Assembly: GCA_016758965.1 (NCBI GenBank)
Contig: JAEPRB010000395.1
Span: forward strand, 1-26,305
DNA from: Circinella minor
Taxonomy: Eukaryota; Mucoromycota; Mucoromycetes; Mucorales; Lichtheimiaceae
Length of the DNA: 26,305 nucleotides
Direction of reading: 5' to 3'
Numbering within the stretch: position 1 is the stretch's first letter; each line of letters starts with the position of its first letter. The notes beneath the pieces are model-generated. The model made no database searches. It was not told the DNA's origin and saw nothing but the letters and a program-made list of their open reading frames with translations. Below, in pieces: positions 1 to 11,023 of the stretch. Position numbers and translations under genes: made by a program.

Positions 1-103
1 GAATAAGATGAGTAGGTAATAATATTAATCGTAATAAAAAAAATAAAAATAAAGGCACGTATATCGACTGTTTCAAAAAATAAATATCTTTCTAACCTTT
101 TAA

Positions 104-433
104 ATTTCAACTACTTTTTTGATACGTTGCCCCTATTATGGATGTGTGATAAAAAGTGTAACTCGCTCGCCTATATATCAACATATTCGTGAAGTCCATG
201 ATACTCAATTTCCAAGATTATGGATTGGTCGTAAGCAGTTTAATCTAAAAAGCAAACTGACTAATCGAGAAATTAATTTTAAAGGTTTGTGCTTATTTAA
301 GTATACATATATACTCCCATACGTGTGTGTGTGAAATACATGGATAACTAATCACAATCATAATGATAATACATCTCTAGATCAATTTATGAGAAGAGGA
401 GATTCAATCGATGTGTCATATCAAAATAACTAA
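104..433 (+). pseudogene. C2H2 zinc-finger-like coding fragment with in-frame stop
   Basis: An open frame (roughly 104-331) encodes RCPYYGC, then 12 residues, then HIREVH. This gives the spacing C-x4-C-x12-H-x4-H of a C2H2 zinc finger, followed by a basic, polar stretch. The frame is closed by a TGA at 332-334 inside a GT/TG microsatellite. It then stays open in the same frame for 32 more codons (NTWITNHNH...) to a TAA at 431-433. No good acceptor lies between the halves, although a GTTTGT donor-like site occurs after the finger (about 284). No convincing ATG precedes the finger; the frame opens after a TAA at 101-103. It could be an exon of a gene truncated by the window edge, or a decayed gene. 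The zinc-finger reading rests on spacing only. Confidence 0.35.
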
Positions 434-708
434 TGCAAGTTTTAACAACAGGTTAGTTTCTCGTTGACTGTATTTTTTGTGCTATCGAGTTTATTAATCC
501 ATATTTTTGGTTATCTATAATCCATAAAGTAGATATTAAAAATAATAACATTCTAATTAATCATTATAGACATATATTACAACAAGTTAGAAAAAAGAAA
601 AGTAGACCAAATAACAATAAATAAATATTGTTTTCTATTATTAATATTAAATTATTATTACTATTATGCCGTTATTGTAGTTATTATTCTTTGAAACTAT
701 TAAGTGCA
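434..708. other. AT-rich intergenic, no gene seen
   Basis: Very AT-rich spacer between the zinc-finger-like fragment and the 3' end of the metallo-hydrolase gene. It should contain the 3' UTR and polyadenylation region of that minus-strand gene. No ORF or repeat of note was seen. Confidence 0.6.
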
Positions 709-2188
709 TTACGGACGCACAATCCTTGGTTTTGGATCTATATACGATTGTTCTATTAATGTATTGTCTTCATTAAATACAATTTGTAAAGCATCATAGG
801 CAGGCGCAACTTGTAGGCCTTCCGTTTCAGTAAGTGATTTTAGTGATTTTTCCAATTGATAGTGATCCACACGATGTGTAGAACCAACAAGATATGTTTT
901 GAGCGCCTTGACCTTTCTTGCAGCATCCAGTGAATCCAAAAGTGCAAAATGAGATGCGTGTGTTACTTCCACTATGATCATGATACAGAATCTATGTTAA
1001 TCAATATAGATCATCCATCTTTTTTTTTTTTCATCCTTTTCATCCTAATCATCGATATTTACTTCTCAGACAATCTATAACAAATACACGATTTGGTGTA
1101 GAAACAATTCGATTCATAGTTTCTTCTGGGATATAATTGGTATCCGAAATATAACTAATGTCATTCATTTTAAATCCATAGCACCAGTAAGGCTCACCCG
1201 TTGAAAGATAGGTACCATGATGAACTATTGAAATAATTTCTCTAATTAAATTAAATGGATCATCCCTCTTTTTTTTTTTTTTTTTTTTTTGACTAACCTG
1301 GGAGTGGCATAAATTCAAGTCCATGAATGGTAAAAGGTATATCTGGTGAAATAATCTTGTAATTGAATGTGGCTACATCACCCCCACCTGTTTTTTAAAA
1401 GATATTGAAACATATTGAGTATATATATATATATGTATATATAAAAAAAAAAAAAGGAACCCCATGATTTAATGTAATTGTAGTTCAATATCCTTCATCT
1501 GTTTACCTGTGGCAAAACGGACATCAACAAGAAATGGAAATGTTCGTTGAACTACTTCCATAGTTTCATCATTAAGATAAATATCGATAGATTTTTGAAC
1601 TGCCCCACCTAATGTCCATTGACGAAGACCATCCATACCATAACAGGCATCTGCATGACCATGAGTCAAAATGACTCCATCCAATTCTCGAATCCCATAC
1701 TTTGGAAATATATGTAACGCACTATCTATTTGTGAAATCATATTTATTATTACTACTACTTTTTATTTTTATCTTCCTTTTGACAACTTTATTAAAAAAT
1801 ATCCCTTTTCTAAATAAACCTACATAGCTACATACCATAAAATGTTTTACCGCAATCAATTAAAACTGTTCTATATATTTATGTCCCCGTTTTTTTAAAA
1901 CAAAAAAAAAAAAATTGATAAATATCTTTTTTATGTTCTTGGTTTTTGTTGTTCAATAAATAATAATAAATAAAAAATATGTATATACCGAAGTCGTCCA
2001 TTAGGTTCGTCATTTTTTCTATATCGTACAATCATGGAAGTGTTCTTTTTCATATTTTTTTGTCCTTCCGGTGTCATGGCAGATGTACATACTTTGCATT
2101 TCTGTTTTGGATCGGTTAAACAAGATACATTGGGTACAGCACCTGAAGTTCCTGTTCCTACAAATACAACATCTACAATGGTTGCCAT
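709..2188 (-). CDS. Metallo-beta-lactamase-fold hydrolase (PhnP-like / S. pombe C777.06c-like)
   Basis: Six exons on the minus strand: 2188-1989, 1870-1836, 1752-1507, 1387-1298, 1224-1063, 971-709 (996 nt, 331 aa). All introns are GT-AG and phases match. The start ATG sits in a strong context (CCACCATGG). Residues 8-34 read VFVGTGTSGAVP..., then C23, C31 and C34, typical of this subfamily. The metal-binding signature is THGHAD (H109, H111, D113). Further ligands are probably H192/H193 in PLPVHHG, D218 in YISD, and HASH (249-252). The family comprises soluble metal-dependent phosphodiesterases; PhnP cleaves cyclic phosphodiesters. The substrate of the fungal group is not established, so function beyond hydrolase is inference. 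Intron 4 carries a run of more than 20 A (sense strand). The full set of expected ligands argues that it is intact. The downstream PQ-loop gene lies in tandem on the same strand. Confidence 0.9.
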
Positions 2189-2576
2189 GGTGGAATATAT
2201 ATATATATATGAAGAGGTAAAAAAAAAAGTTCTATGATACAAAAAGAGAAAAGCTAAAAAAAAAAAAAAAGATAGCTTTTTTTACAAGTACCTTTTTTTT
2301 TCTATGCGGAGTAAATTGTCAAATCTGATATATCCAGATTATATAATCATTTCACTACACTCCCCTCGTCGTATGATACAACTATTGAACTCAAGTTTGA
2401 AAAAAAAACCATCTTTATTATAACATAGAGATAAACAATACTCTATGATCAAACAGTGGAAGTAATGAATAATAGATAATGAATGATAATGGTGTTTGAT
2501 GATGGTTTTATAATAATAAATTGGTATCCTTTCGTAATTTTTTTTAATCAAAAATAAAAGCGACATTCATTTTTTT
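2189..2576. other. Tandem intergenic spacer (promoter of MBL gene, 3' end of PQ-loop gene)
   Basis: 388 nt between two minus-strand genes. It holds a short TA run just upstream of the hydrolase start (about 2196-2210), A/T homopolymers and no convincing ORF. The 75-codon open frame inside is low complexity. Confidence 0.6.
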
Positions 2577-2912
2577 TTATCTATTATCTCCTTCACGTAA
2601 AAGTGGTGTTTGTTCGTTAGCAACAGGAGTTCCATGGAGATCATCAATACCAAGACGTTTATTACGAATACGCCAGATAATACACATGACCAACAAAGTA
2701 CCTTGTAAAATGCCAGTAACAAGATACGTTATCCATGCAGTCCAGTTGGTACCTGGACGTACTGCCAATGAATAAACAAAAAGCGCTGAACCTATGGACT
2801 TTATTTAGTATATATGGAATTTTTTTTTATTACATAATAAAAGTAAGGAAAGAAAAAAAATGCTTACCTGGAGTTTGTAATAACATCATAGGAATACTTA
2901 ATGCACCAACAG

Positions 2913-2945
<33 letters not shown>

Positions 2946-3888
2946 ATTGTAAATTCTCTTTCCAATTGACAACAGAAACAACAGCAACAAAAACTTTTTT
3001 ACTTCCTTACCTTTCTCTTCCATGTTTTTATAATCTGAGGTAAATATTGAAATGAAGCCAAAACCATACTAATAATACCCAAAAATCCAGCCCAATAATT
3101 CGTTTCCCAATGTTCCGAAGGACTTCCAACAACAGCCAACAAAATCACGGTAATAAAGAATGAAATAGCTAAATGACCAATACAAATAATAGCAACCAAA
3201 AGAGCCGTTTTCCATTCATTCGTCAAATCATGTAACTTGGCAGGTAAGTCAAGATTATTAATTCGTTTTTGATTTTCAGGAAAATAAATCAAGAATAAAA
3301 TGAATACGAGTGAAAACATGGCCCATTGAAGCATGATTTGAAAGACACCCAATAAACTTGCAAGGCAGGTACCTGTCGACTATATGTATTTATTGGGAAA
3401 AAAAATATGTTTGTGTGTTGAGTTTAAGAGTTTTCGGATTTTCTCATACTTGCGTTTTTTTTTTCCTTAATATTACCAATGATTTACAACAAACAATTGC
3501 ATCCCATTGAAGCAAAATAATGTTTAAAAAACTGGATGTGGATGATACAACACCCAGTAACAGGAACCAGGAACTAAAACCTTCACTTGTCTTATTGACA
3601 ATAATCCGATAATGCTATCAAAGTGAGAGAGAGAGAAAAAAAAATAGAAGAGATACAAGATTAAATTTGATCCACTATCCATCATTTTATTTATTTTTAC
3701 TGCTAAGAGTTAAAAAAAAAATAGCGCTGAGTTTTTTTTTTTTTTATAGTTTTTACCTGCGGCATATACGATATGACTAGTCCAATGCATAAAAAGATGC
3801 TGATAAGAGTTGTCATTGAAGAATACTCGGTGTCACATTGTTTACCGGCATCTTGAATAACAAGAGGATAACTATTAAAATCTATCAT
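2577..3888 (-). CDS. PQ-loop repeat membrane protein
   Basis: Five exons: 3888-3757, 3614-3477, 3379-3011, 2913-2868, 2791-2577 (900 nt, 299 aa). All introns are GT-AG and phase-consistent. Two PQ-loop signatures are visible, SYMPQ (PQ at residues 43-44) and QYLPQ (204-205), each after a hydrophobic helix. About seven membrane segments are evident, as expected for PQ-loop (MtN3/SWEET-clan) proteins. Between them lies a conserved fungal block (TSEGFSSWFLLLGVVSSTSS, then LQW-x-CC). The C-terminus is a short polar tail rich in E/D and N. Family members include lysosomal or vacuolar amino-acid exporters (Ypq/cystinosin type) and the yeast Golgi/endosomal protein Any1. The exact relative here was not determined, so transport of a specific substrate is not claimed. 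Intron 3 contains a long TA microsatellite. Length matches the fungal family. Confidence 0.88.
2914..2943. repeat. (TA)n microsatellite in PQ-loop intron 3
   Basis: About 15 TA units directly abut the acceptor AG of this intron, on the upstream side in gene orientation. The branch/polypyrimidine region is therefore replaced by alternating TA. Length polymorphism here would change acceptor context. Confidence 0.9.
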
Positions 3889-4746
3889 TAGGCGAAAAGA
3901 TGCTGAATAGGGTATTCTATTTTATTATTTTTTGTGATTACGTATATGAAATGAATTTAAAAGTTAAAAAAGAAAAAGAAAAACTACTATTTTTTCCTCC
4001 CAGCACACCTCAAAAGCTGACTTTCATTAAGATGCTGGCTTGGGTACGTAAAAAAAAAAAAACAGTAACTTGTTTTCCACCTGTCAGAAACCCACAAAAA
4101 AAAATTGATACTAAGAATTCTTGTGACATTAAAGGAGAATGTAAAAAAAAAATTAACTGTCACGTATATTTATTTATTCGTGTTTTTCTTAACTACCGAT
4201 TTCTGATCCCTTCAAGCTGTCAGAATTTTTTTTTTATCAGGGTCTATAATCAATGATCATCACTAAACGCGACAAAATAAATGAACTGTAAACTCGTATA
4301 TTTTACTTATCATCTTCCACAGAAACAATGCTGTGCATAGCACGGTATAATACAAATGGATACATCCGTGGCATTGAATTTTCCCCCTCTGTCGGAGACT
4401 ACCCTTGAAAATAACATAGTGTCTCATTTCAGTCTTTATTGCTATGGCAACGCTATCCTACCAATGATATATTTATATCAACAGATATCTTGCACGCTAT
4501 ATAATTTAACTATTTAGTAACAGTCATTGATTCGTGCTAATTCAAAGTATATAAATATACATATATATATATATATATATTATAAAGACTTATAGAATAA
4601 AACGCGGAAATATTTAGATAACAACCCTAAAAACTGTCTATGCTATAATAGAAAGACAATATATGTATATCACAATATATAATATAAACTTTAGTAAAAG
4701 TACAAACAAAACATCATTTGGATGCGGAAAAAGAAAAGGTATTTAT
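3889..4746. other. Intergenic region upstream of the PQ-loop gene and downstream of MO25
   Basis: 858 nt. The 118-codon plus-strand frame at 3900-4256 is lysine/phenylalanine low complexity from A/T runs and is not taken as a gene. The segment at 4330-4470 is less AT-rich. It contains an X-box-like site (4438-4451), a CCAAT (about 4460) and a CCCCCT stretch (about 4382), so it probably includes the upstream regulatory region of the PQ-loop gene. A TA run lies at about 4561-4580. Confidence 0.5.
4438..4451. promoter_or_regulatory. RFX X-box-like palindrome
   Basis: ATTGCTATGGCAAC matches the RFX X-box form GTTGCC-N(0-3)-GGCAAC with one end mismatch, and is followed by a CCAAT about 10 nt away. 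It lies about 550 bp upstream of the PQ-loop start. RFX factors exist in fungi (Crt1/Rfx1, Sak1). Occupancy is inference. Confidence 0.35.
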
Positions 4747-7072
4747 TTATTCATGGACAGGTCTTAGATCTTCAATTTGCTTAATAAGAAACGTTTTTTC
4801 ATCATTAAACTGTTCATCATCTATATAAAATTCGTCATATATAATACCCAACCCCGTGAAATTGTATATTTAGAATAGATGTATATTTATGTATATATCA
4901 GACCCATTTCCTTTCATCCTTCTTTATATATATATATCTTTCTTACCTTGTCTATCATTATGGAAATTATTCAAGAAAACTACCAATTTTTCTTGATTTT
5001 TAATAAGAATATCCAAAATAGGCTTGTTCTTATTAGGATTGGCCACGAAGACCTAGTAGTTAAAGGACCCCAAAAAAAAAAAAAAAAAGTTACGGGTACC
5101 ACATGATTAGTTAAGGAGATTCAAAATAAACAATTTCATTTGTATGTTTTTTTTTTTTTTACCTTGAACACGTGGAATGCTTCGAATTGAATGTTTCGAC
5201 TACGATCACGTAGAAGGTTCATCATTAACTTCAAATTTTCGGCATTACTGATATAACGTGTCATTACGCTAAAATTGGATCGATCCAACAAAATTTCTCC
5301 CAGTAACTATATTATATATTATATATATAGTTGATAAACACCCGGACCCAAAATACATATCAAGTCAATAACAATATAGATAAATAAAAGTTAATAGAAA
5401 AAGAACTTTTTTTTTTTTATCTTCCATCATTTATTGTTTACCTTAAGAGATTGACGTTTTGTAACATAGTTTGATGAAGTTAATAGTCGTTTATAATGTT
5501 CAAAGAACTATAGTAACAAAAATTATCCATCAATATATACATATAGATATATTCGTGTCAGAATTGTATAAAATTTAAACTTTCACTCAATCATTTATCC
5601 ATTTGTTTTGTACGACATAAAAAAAAAAAAAGAATCTTCAATCCATACTTCATCATAATTTGAATCCAAAAATTCGGCCACCATTTGTTTATGTTTTGTT
5701 AAAATTTCTTTAAAGGAAGCAAATGCATCTGAAGCAATATCAAATGTACTCATTTCGACGTAATCGAAAAACAAATAAAACTTTTTGGAATAAAGAATAA
5801 TTTTTGCAAGTGCTTCATTTCGTAAACATTCACGTAAAATTAATCCACAATTCAATGCAACTTCTGGATGTTCATATCTATTATAACCATTATTATCATT
5901 ATCATTCCATCAATATTTTTTTTTTTTTTTTGCCCTTCATACACTATCGAAAATATACCCCACTCCTTCCATTTCTCTTCCCTTCTTTCCATTCATGGCT
6001 TTGATATTTTACCCTTTCAGCAAAGCAAATAATAACTCTTCTCGTGTACAAAGATATTCAACAGTAGGTAATCGTGATCCAATCTGCCTTCGCAATAAAT
6101 TGTTAAAGATCTGTGCTACATCTTTTTTTGCCTATTAAATGAAAAAGAAAAAAGTAAATAGTGCTTTAGTAAAAAGAAAAAAGGAAAAATGACACTCACA
6201 CACACACACATTTTCTTTCTAAATAACAAAATTTTTGATTATGCCCCATATAAAAAATATTACCTCAAAATCAAGTTTACTAATATTCATGACAAGTCCT
6301 TGTAAAAGGTCATTGTTATAAATCTCTTGGGCTAATTGTGCGACTAAATCCGGACTTGGATCACTGTCTATATGTTTTGGTTATATTTTATGCCATAAAC
6401 AACAATAACATATAACTTTATCATATATAAAATTACCATAAAGAATAGTTTTCATAGACACGAGATGTTTTGAAATTTCCTCATTTGCCTATATAATTGA
6501 TAATAATAATAAATCATCTCTTCCAATGATTAGTTACTCTATTATAACAATAGTAAAATAATAAATATACCTCCTTCCTCTCCTCCTTTTTTTTTTCTCT
6601 CTCTCCCGTACAACCAACCCATTATCTTTTTTCTTGGTTTCCCTCCTTTTCTCTTCTTATAACAAGAATAATTAAAGCAAGATATACGCATCAAAATACA
6701 TATACATAAATATATATATATATATAGTATATATAGTATATGCATAGTGTTGGTATATCGCGTTTTTATATATTTAAATGTATAAAGTCACGAGGTTCCC
6801 TCACGCGAGGATTATACCCCGAGAGTTTTATTTTATGTTTATGTGGGTATCTCTTGAATAAAAAAGAAAAAAAAAATAAAGAAAGAAAAAGAGAGAGAGA
6901 GAGAGAGAGAGAGAAAACGGTTGTACCTGAACATAAAGTACAGTTACCATCTCTCGAGAAATCTAGTTACCTTGCGTCGATCAGGTCCATCAAGTTTATT
7001 AATAGCATCTTTTGTCAATCGAACTAAATCGTGAGGTGTCTTTTGTTTCGGTTTAAAGATGTTAAAATTCAT
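4747..7072 (-). CDS. HYM1: MO25 / Hym1 family scaffold protein (CAB39 orthologue)
   Basis: Nine exons: 7072-6971, 6488-6437, 6367-6264, 6131-6013, 5877-5649, 5507-5442, 5306-5163, 5052-4947, 4820-4747 (996 nt, 331 aa). Splice sites are GT-AG and in phase throughout. The protein starts [20 protein letters not shown], as Mo25 proteins do. It carries the diagnostic blocks [47 protein letters not shown] and [19 protein letters not shown]. Mo25 is an armadillo/HEAT-like helical-repeat protein. In animals it stabilises the LKB1-STRAD kinase; in fungi Hym1/Pmo25 supports the RAM/MOR germinal-centre and NDR kinases in polarity and cell separation. Length is close to the human protein (341 aa), so it appears complete. 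The first intron is unusually long (482 nt) and repeat-filled; the 5' flank is a polypurine tract on the plus strand. The identity is essentially certain; the cellular role is by orthology. Confidence 0.96.
6489..6970 (-). other. Long, repeat-filled first intron of the MO25 gene
   Basis: 482 nt against about 50-220 nt for the gene's other introns. In plus-strand order it holds a pyrimidine-rich block (about 6570-6655), a TA run (about 6711-6726), a GC-richer island (about 6785-6825) and a homopurine block ending in (GA)12-13. The island includes the small stem CCTC-ACGC-GAGG. Splice junctions are clear, so it is an intron rather than a gap between genes. Confidence 0.8.
6890..6914. repeat. 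(GA)n microsatellite
   Basis: About 12 uninterrupted GA units extend a homopurine stretch beginning near 6857. They lie inside MO25 intron 1, close to its 5' splice site in gene orientation. Confidence 0.95.
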
Positions 7073-7087
7073 ATTTTATTTTCTAAT

Positions 7088-7172
7088 AGAATAGGAAGAA
7101 GAAAGAAAGAAAAAAAGAAAGAAATTGTTAAAAAGATAAAGAAAAGAAAAGAAAGAAAGAAAGAGAGAAAAG
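7088..7172. repeat. Homopurine tract upstream of MO25
   Basis: About 85 nt almost entirely A/G on the plus strand, interrupted by a few T. It starts about 16 nt upstream of the MO25 ATG, so the leader or core promoter is polypyrimidine on the coding strand. CT-rich leaders are common before highly transcribed fungal genes; such tracts can also form triplex DNA. Confidence 0.75.
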
Positions 7173-7745
7173 GTATTTACTTTCTTTCAGGGTAACAGTC
7201 AGTGAGGAAAGGGAGACCAAAAAAAAAAAAAAAAAATTCGAATTCCAAATTAAGCAAAGACAAACATCCCGACGAAAATTTTATTTTTTGATAACATGCA
7301 TGGAACTACTTTGATTTTATTGACACTTTATTTTTATTACTATGAACAGTTATGTTATAAAGATTTTAAATAATAAGTATTTGATTTGTTATGAACTTTT
7401 CTTTTCAATATAAATATTACTATCAGCTTAAATTTGCTACGTCGTAGAACGACCAGAATGATGTCATTTATTAGTTTAATTGATTATGTACTATCGCCGA
7501 CAAATGTAAAGTAAAGTTATAACATTTAAATTGAGATCTTTATAAAGACAAACAACTTGTAAGCCACTTAAAAGTATCAATCATATATCTTTTTATTGAT
7601 ATGCATGAAATCTTATTCATGTTTCCCGATGAGGTTGGTGACTAGACTTATTATTATGCATCTCTTTTTTTATCATTTAATTGGTGGTTATGTCACACAG
7701 TACCTGAGCTGGCGTTGGATTTTCTACAATTTACAATTATCCTTG

Positions 7746-7761
7746 GTTAGTACGTACTAAC
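7746..7761. repeat. Perfect 16-bp palindrome
   Basis: GTTAGTACGTACTAAC is its own reverse complement. Each half holds a TTAGTA/TACTAA core resembling Yap/Pap1 bZIP half sites. It is isolated in the intergenic region, about 670 bp upstream of MO25. Confidence 0.6.
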
Positions 7762-8147
7762 TTAAATCGCATAAATATACGATTAAAGCTTATGAGGCTT
7801 GTACATTTTTTTTTTATATATTCTTCTTATTTAGCAATTATCCATCTACTAGTATACCAACCTTTTTCAACAAATTATACATAAAGGAGACCCCTTTATA
7901 TCCATTGAGCTTATCTGATTAGTATACTATACAAGATATATATGTCAGAAGAACAAATAGAAACAATTCATGATCGAGATTTTTCAAGTTCGTCAATGTT
8001 TTTTTTTTCTTCAACGATATAGAAAATAAATTAGTATTTTAATTACAAGCATATAAGATTCTGCTCAATAGTACCTTTCTGAAAATATTGTACCCGACGA
8101 ACAATGTGGTGAGTCTCAGTATCAATGAATTTTCTTCGTAAAAATGA

Positions 8148-8393
8148 GCTTTATTGAATAGAAGAAGAAAAGGTCTTTTCAATAAAGACAAGATATGGGA
8201 AAGGTTTGTTAATGATAACAATATTTTTAATACATACGTAGCTTTGAAAATGTTACATTTGCTGGGAGGCCATTTTGATATGTTGTCTAATAATAGATAC
8301 AGTGTAAACTATATATTCAAACGCAATGAAGTTATTGTGAAAAATAGTAAAAGCAACAAAAAAGTGTCTGATAATAATATACGTACGTACTAA
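8148..8393 (+). other. Unassigned open frame, doubtful
   Basis: About 80 sense codons between stops. There is no upstream ATG; the first ATG is internal. The composition is basic and aliphatic (NRRRKGLFNKDKIWERFV...) with no recognised domain. It could be a gene remnant or chance in AT-rich DNA. Its 5' end overlaps the hairpin at 8149-8187. Confidence 0.15.
8149..8187. repeat. Inverted repeat, 10-bp stem
   Basis: CTTTATTGAA (8149-8158) and TTCAATAAAG (8178-8187) are perfect reverse complements, separated by 19 purine-rich nt. It may be a small hairpin or chance. No associated gene is evident. Confidence 0.5.
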
Positions 8394-9678
8394 TGTTGTG
8401 TAATGTAATTATTTTCGTTTCCACTCATTTTTCACTTTCACTACTATTCAAACTTTTAAATTGATACGTTTATATCACTGTCGTATATCAAGGAATCTAT
8501 CAATCCAAGAAGTTAGCACAGTAGAAGTCAGAACGTAAAGATAGATTAAATAATTCACATTGACAATAAAATAATTTGTTAAAACATGTGAAATTGTCCA
8601 ATCTTTTTTTTTTTTTTTTACTTGTATACAAAGGTAAACAATCAAGTTTAATATCTCATTAAATTTCATCTACGTAGTTTACCAAGAAATCATGAGAATG
8701 TTCATGTTTCCATGAGTTTTAAGCGTTCTTCTTTCCATACAAGTGAGAGTGTATTATATACTTATTATAATGTATCTTTATTTCTTAGCGAATCAATTTT
8801 CAATATACTGAGGTTGTTAAATTTTAAATGCTCATTACTATTTAAACGAACATAGAGTGATTAATCAACCCACTTGACAATTTTTATCCACCTGAGAAGT
8901 TTTGTTAATTTTTTTTTTCCGCGGGAGATGTCTAGTAAGTAAAAAATATATATTATTTTTACTAACTTTAAACAAGTATATTAGTTTGCTTACGAATAGT
9001 AACGTTGAAAAGAAGACTAATATGTGAAGGATACGTATTATACTGGAAAAGGATCGAATTGTCGAATTAGTAAAGAATGAAAACCAAGTTAGACCGATTG
9101 TAACGATGTAACACTGAGCAATAATTTAGGCAGGTAACGCATGGCATTGTTTTCTAAAGTAAAAAAGTAAACAGATAAATGAAGTGAGTATATAAAATGT
9201 AGGTACAAGAACTAAGTTTTATAAAAATAATCGAAGGCATCGTTCTTAACTATTCTCATTTATAATTATTGACTATAATTAGCACATTTGTTGTTTTAGA
9301 CCAAAAAATAGTAGTTACGTAATATAATGAGTGATGGGTTCAAAATATTTAGTTTGCAATATGTAAAAAAGGATGCGGACATGTAATATTGTTCACTCAA
9401 AAAAAAAAAAAAAAAAAAAGGTACAAATGCACAATATAAACAAATGGATCTAAATATATAACTTTTACACAATCCTAAATAGTCAAGTGATATACAAATA
9501 ACAGTACAGTAGTTTTTTTTATGTGGGCGCATTACAGTGGGTTTTTTTTGAATCGAGCTTTTCAAAATAAAATAATTGGGGTCTCCACGAGCTTTTATTG
9601 ATTATTTTTGTATAAGATAGGTCCGAGCGCACCTTTGAAAATAAAAATAAAAAAAAGTGATCATTCACAATTATATGC

Positions 9679-9695
9679 TGTGTTGCCCCAACACA
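9679..9695. repeat. Tight hairpin TGTGTTG-CCC-CAACACA
   Basis: A perfect 7-bp stem with a 3-nt loop in AT-rich intergenic DNA, about 1.4 kb upstream of the lipase. No following T run supports a terminator role. Confidence 0.5.
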
Positions 9696-10851
9696 ACCCG
9701 TGTTTCTATGATGTATATTTTATTTTTTTCAGGTAACACGAAAAATGTCATCGCTTTCTTCTTTGGTGATTAACTTTTTTCTGATTCCGCTTTTTTTTTA
9801 GTGCGACCTACGATTACTTCATTGGTTCTTTCTACTTTCTTCCCGAAGAATTTTTTTAATTGATGAAGGTCAAGCTTTTCTTGTGGTGAGAAAAATACGT
9901 GCATATATTACTATCTCATGGTTCTTTTTTTTTTTTTCTCTCTCTTTATTATTCTTTTAATAAAAAAATAACTTAACATTTGAAATGAAAATTATTTAAT
10001 TTACAACCAACTATAAAGATCATCTTTATTCTTCTAAAAAAGAATATATGTCGGGGTGCATTTTTTATATGATCAGCAGGAGCATATTCGTTTATAAACA
10101 TGTATTCAATAAGGAAACATGGATATCATGTGAGGTCACATCTCATCTTATTACAATGTATTGTATATATATATATATATATAAATATATATTCATATAA
10201 GCAAATCTTAATCTCTTGACCTCAAAAGCAATACTTTTATTTTTTTTTATTCAACGATAGAAGAGTAATAATAAACTTTCTTCTTTATAACACTATAATT
10301 GCGGGGCATATAATATCAATTATAGAAAAAAGAAAGTAAAAACAACAACAACAACAAACAACATTAAGATTATTTCATTTGTAATTAATACGATGTTTAG
10401 TAATAATAATGAATATTTTATATAATGAACTAAATGAATGTTATAAACACAAACATCATAACAGTGTTGTGCAAAATATTCTGGGGGAGTGGGGTTCAAA
10501 TGCACCTCTAATAGGTAAAGCATAGCTTTTTTCAGCCGCCCTGAAATTGTGCAGCAGTTGTATGCTTGCCCCACAAAAAAAAAAAAAAAAAATCCAAAGG
10601 AGAAAGAAAAAGGTAAGAAGAGATCATTTCTCTTTCTTTTTATTTTTCCTTTCATTTTTTCCCCTTTCAATCAACAACTTTTTACTTTTTATTTCCTTAT
10701 TATACCAATCATATTTATATATAATAAAAAAAAAAAAGTGTTTAAGAAAGGGGGAATATAGATTATTGTTTTATTACTAGAAAAAGAAACGACTTTAATT
10801 TTCATATACAACTTGTAATAGTCTTTCTTTTTATTTTTATTTTTCTCTTTT

Positions 10852-10918
10852 GTTATTATTATTATTATTATTATTTGTTCTTTTGCATATATTTTATTAT
10901 TATTATTATTATTATTAT
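10852..10918. repeat. (TTA)n / (ATT)n microsatellites
   Basis: Two trinucleotide runs, about 10852-10875 and 10894-10918, are separated by a short TTTGTTCTTTTGCATAT-like spacer, in the distal promoter of the lipase. Confidence 0.9.
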
Positions 10919-11015
10919 ACCCGTAAACAACAATCAATCCTATCGAAAAAAAAACGATACTCTATTCCATACCAACCAAGCATATTTCTCTCTCGTTGTC
11001 GTTTGTTACCATCTT

Positions 11016-11023
11016 TGACGTCA
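11016..11023. promoter_or_regulatory. Perfect CRE (TGACGTCA)
   Basis: The palindromic ATF/CREB bZIP site TGACGTCA lies 45-52 bp upstream of the lipase ATG, followed by a TATA run at about 11038-11052. It could place the lipase under cAMP/PKA or stress bZIP control. The sequence match is exact; the function is inference. Confidence 0.55.

Noticed and set aside
3900..4256. 118-codon plus-strand frame
   Set aside because: Lys/Phe-rich translation of A and T runs with no domain; it probably overlaps the promoter of the PQ-loop gene.
6785..6825. GC-richer island in MO25 intron 1 as a tRNA or snoRNA
   Set aside because: No T-arm consensus, acceptor pairing or C/D or H/ACA boxes could be found; only a 4-bp stem is visible.
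6542..7027. Frames of 67 and 95 codons inside MO25
   Set aside because: They are translations of intron 1 repeats and of the antisense of exon 1; MO25 exons on both sides are unambiguous.
9679..9695. Hairpin as an intrinsic terminator
   Set aside because: No U tract follows and the organism is eukaryotic; it is reported only as a repeat.
10320..10937. Several overlapping frames of 70-116 codons on both strands
   Set aside because: Low-complexity K/F/N/I sequence from homopolymer and TTA/ATT repeats in the lipase promoter region.
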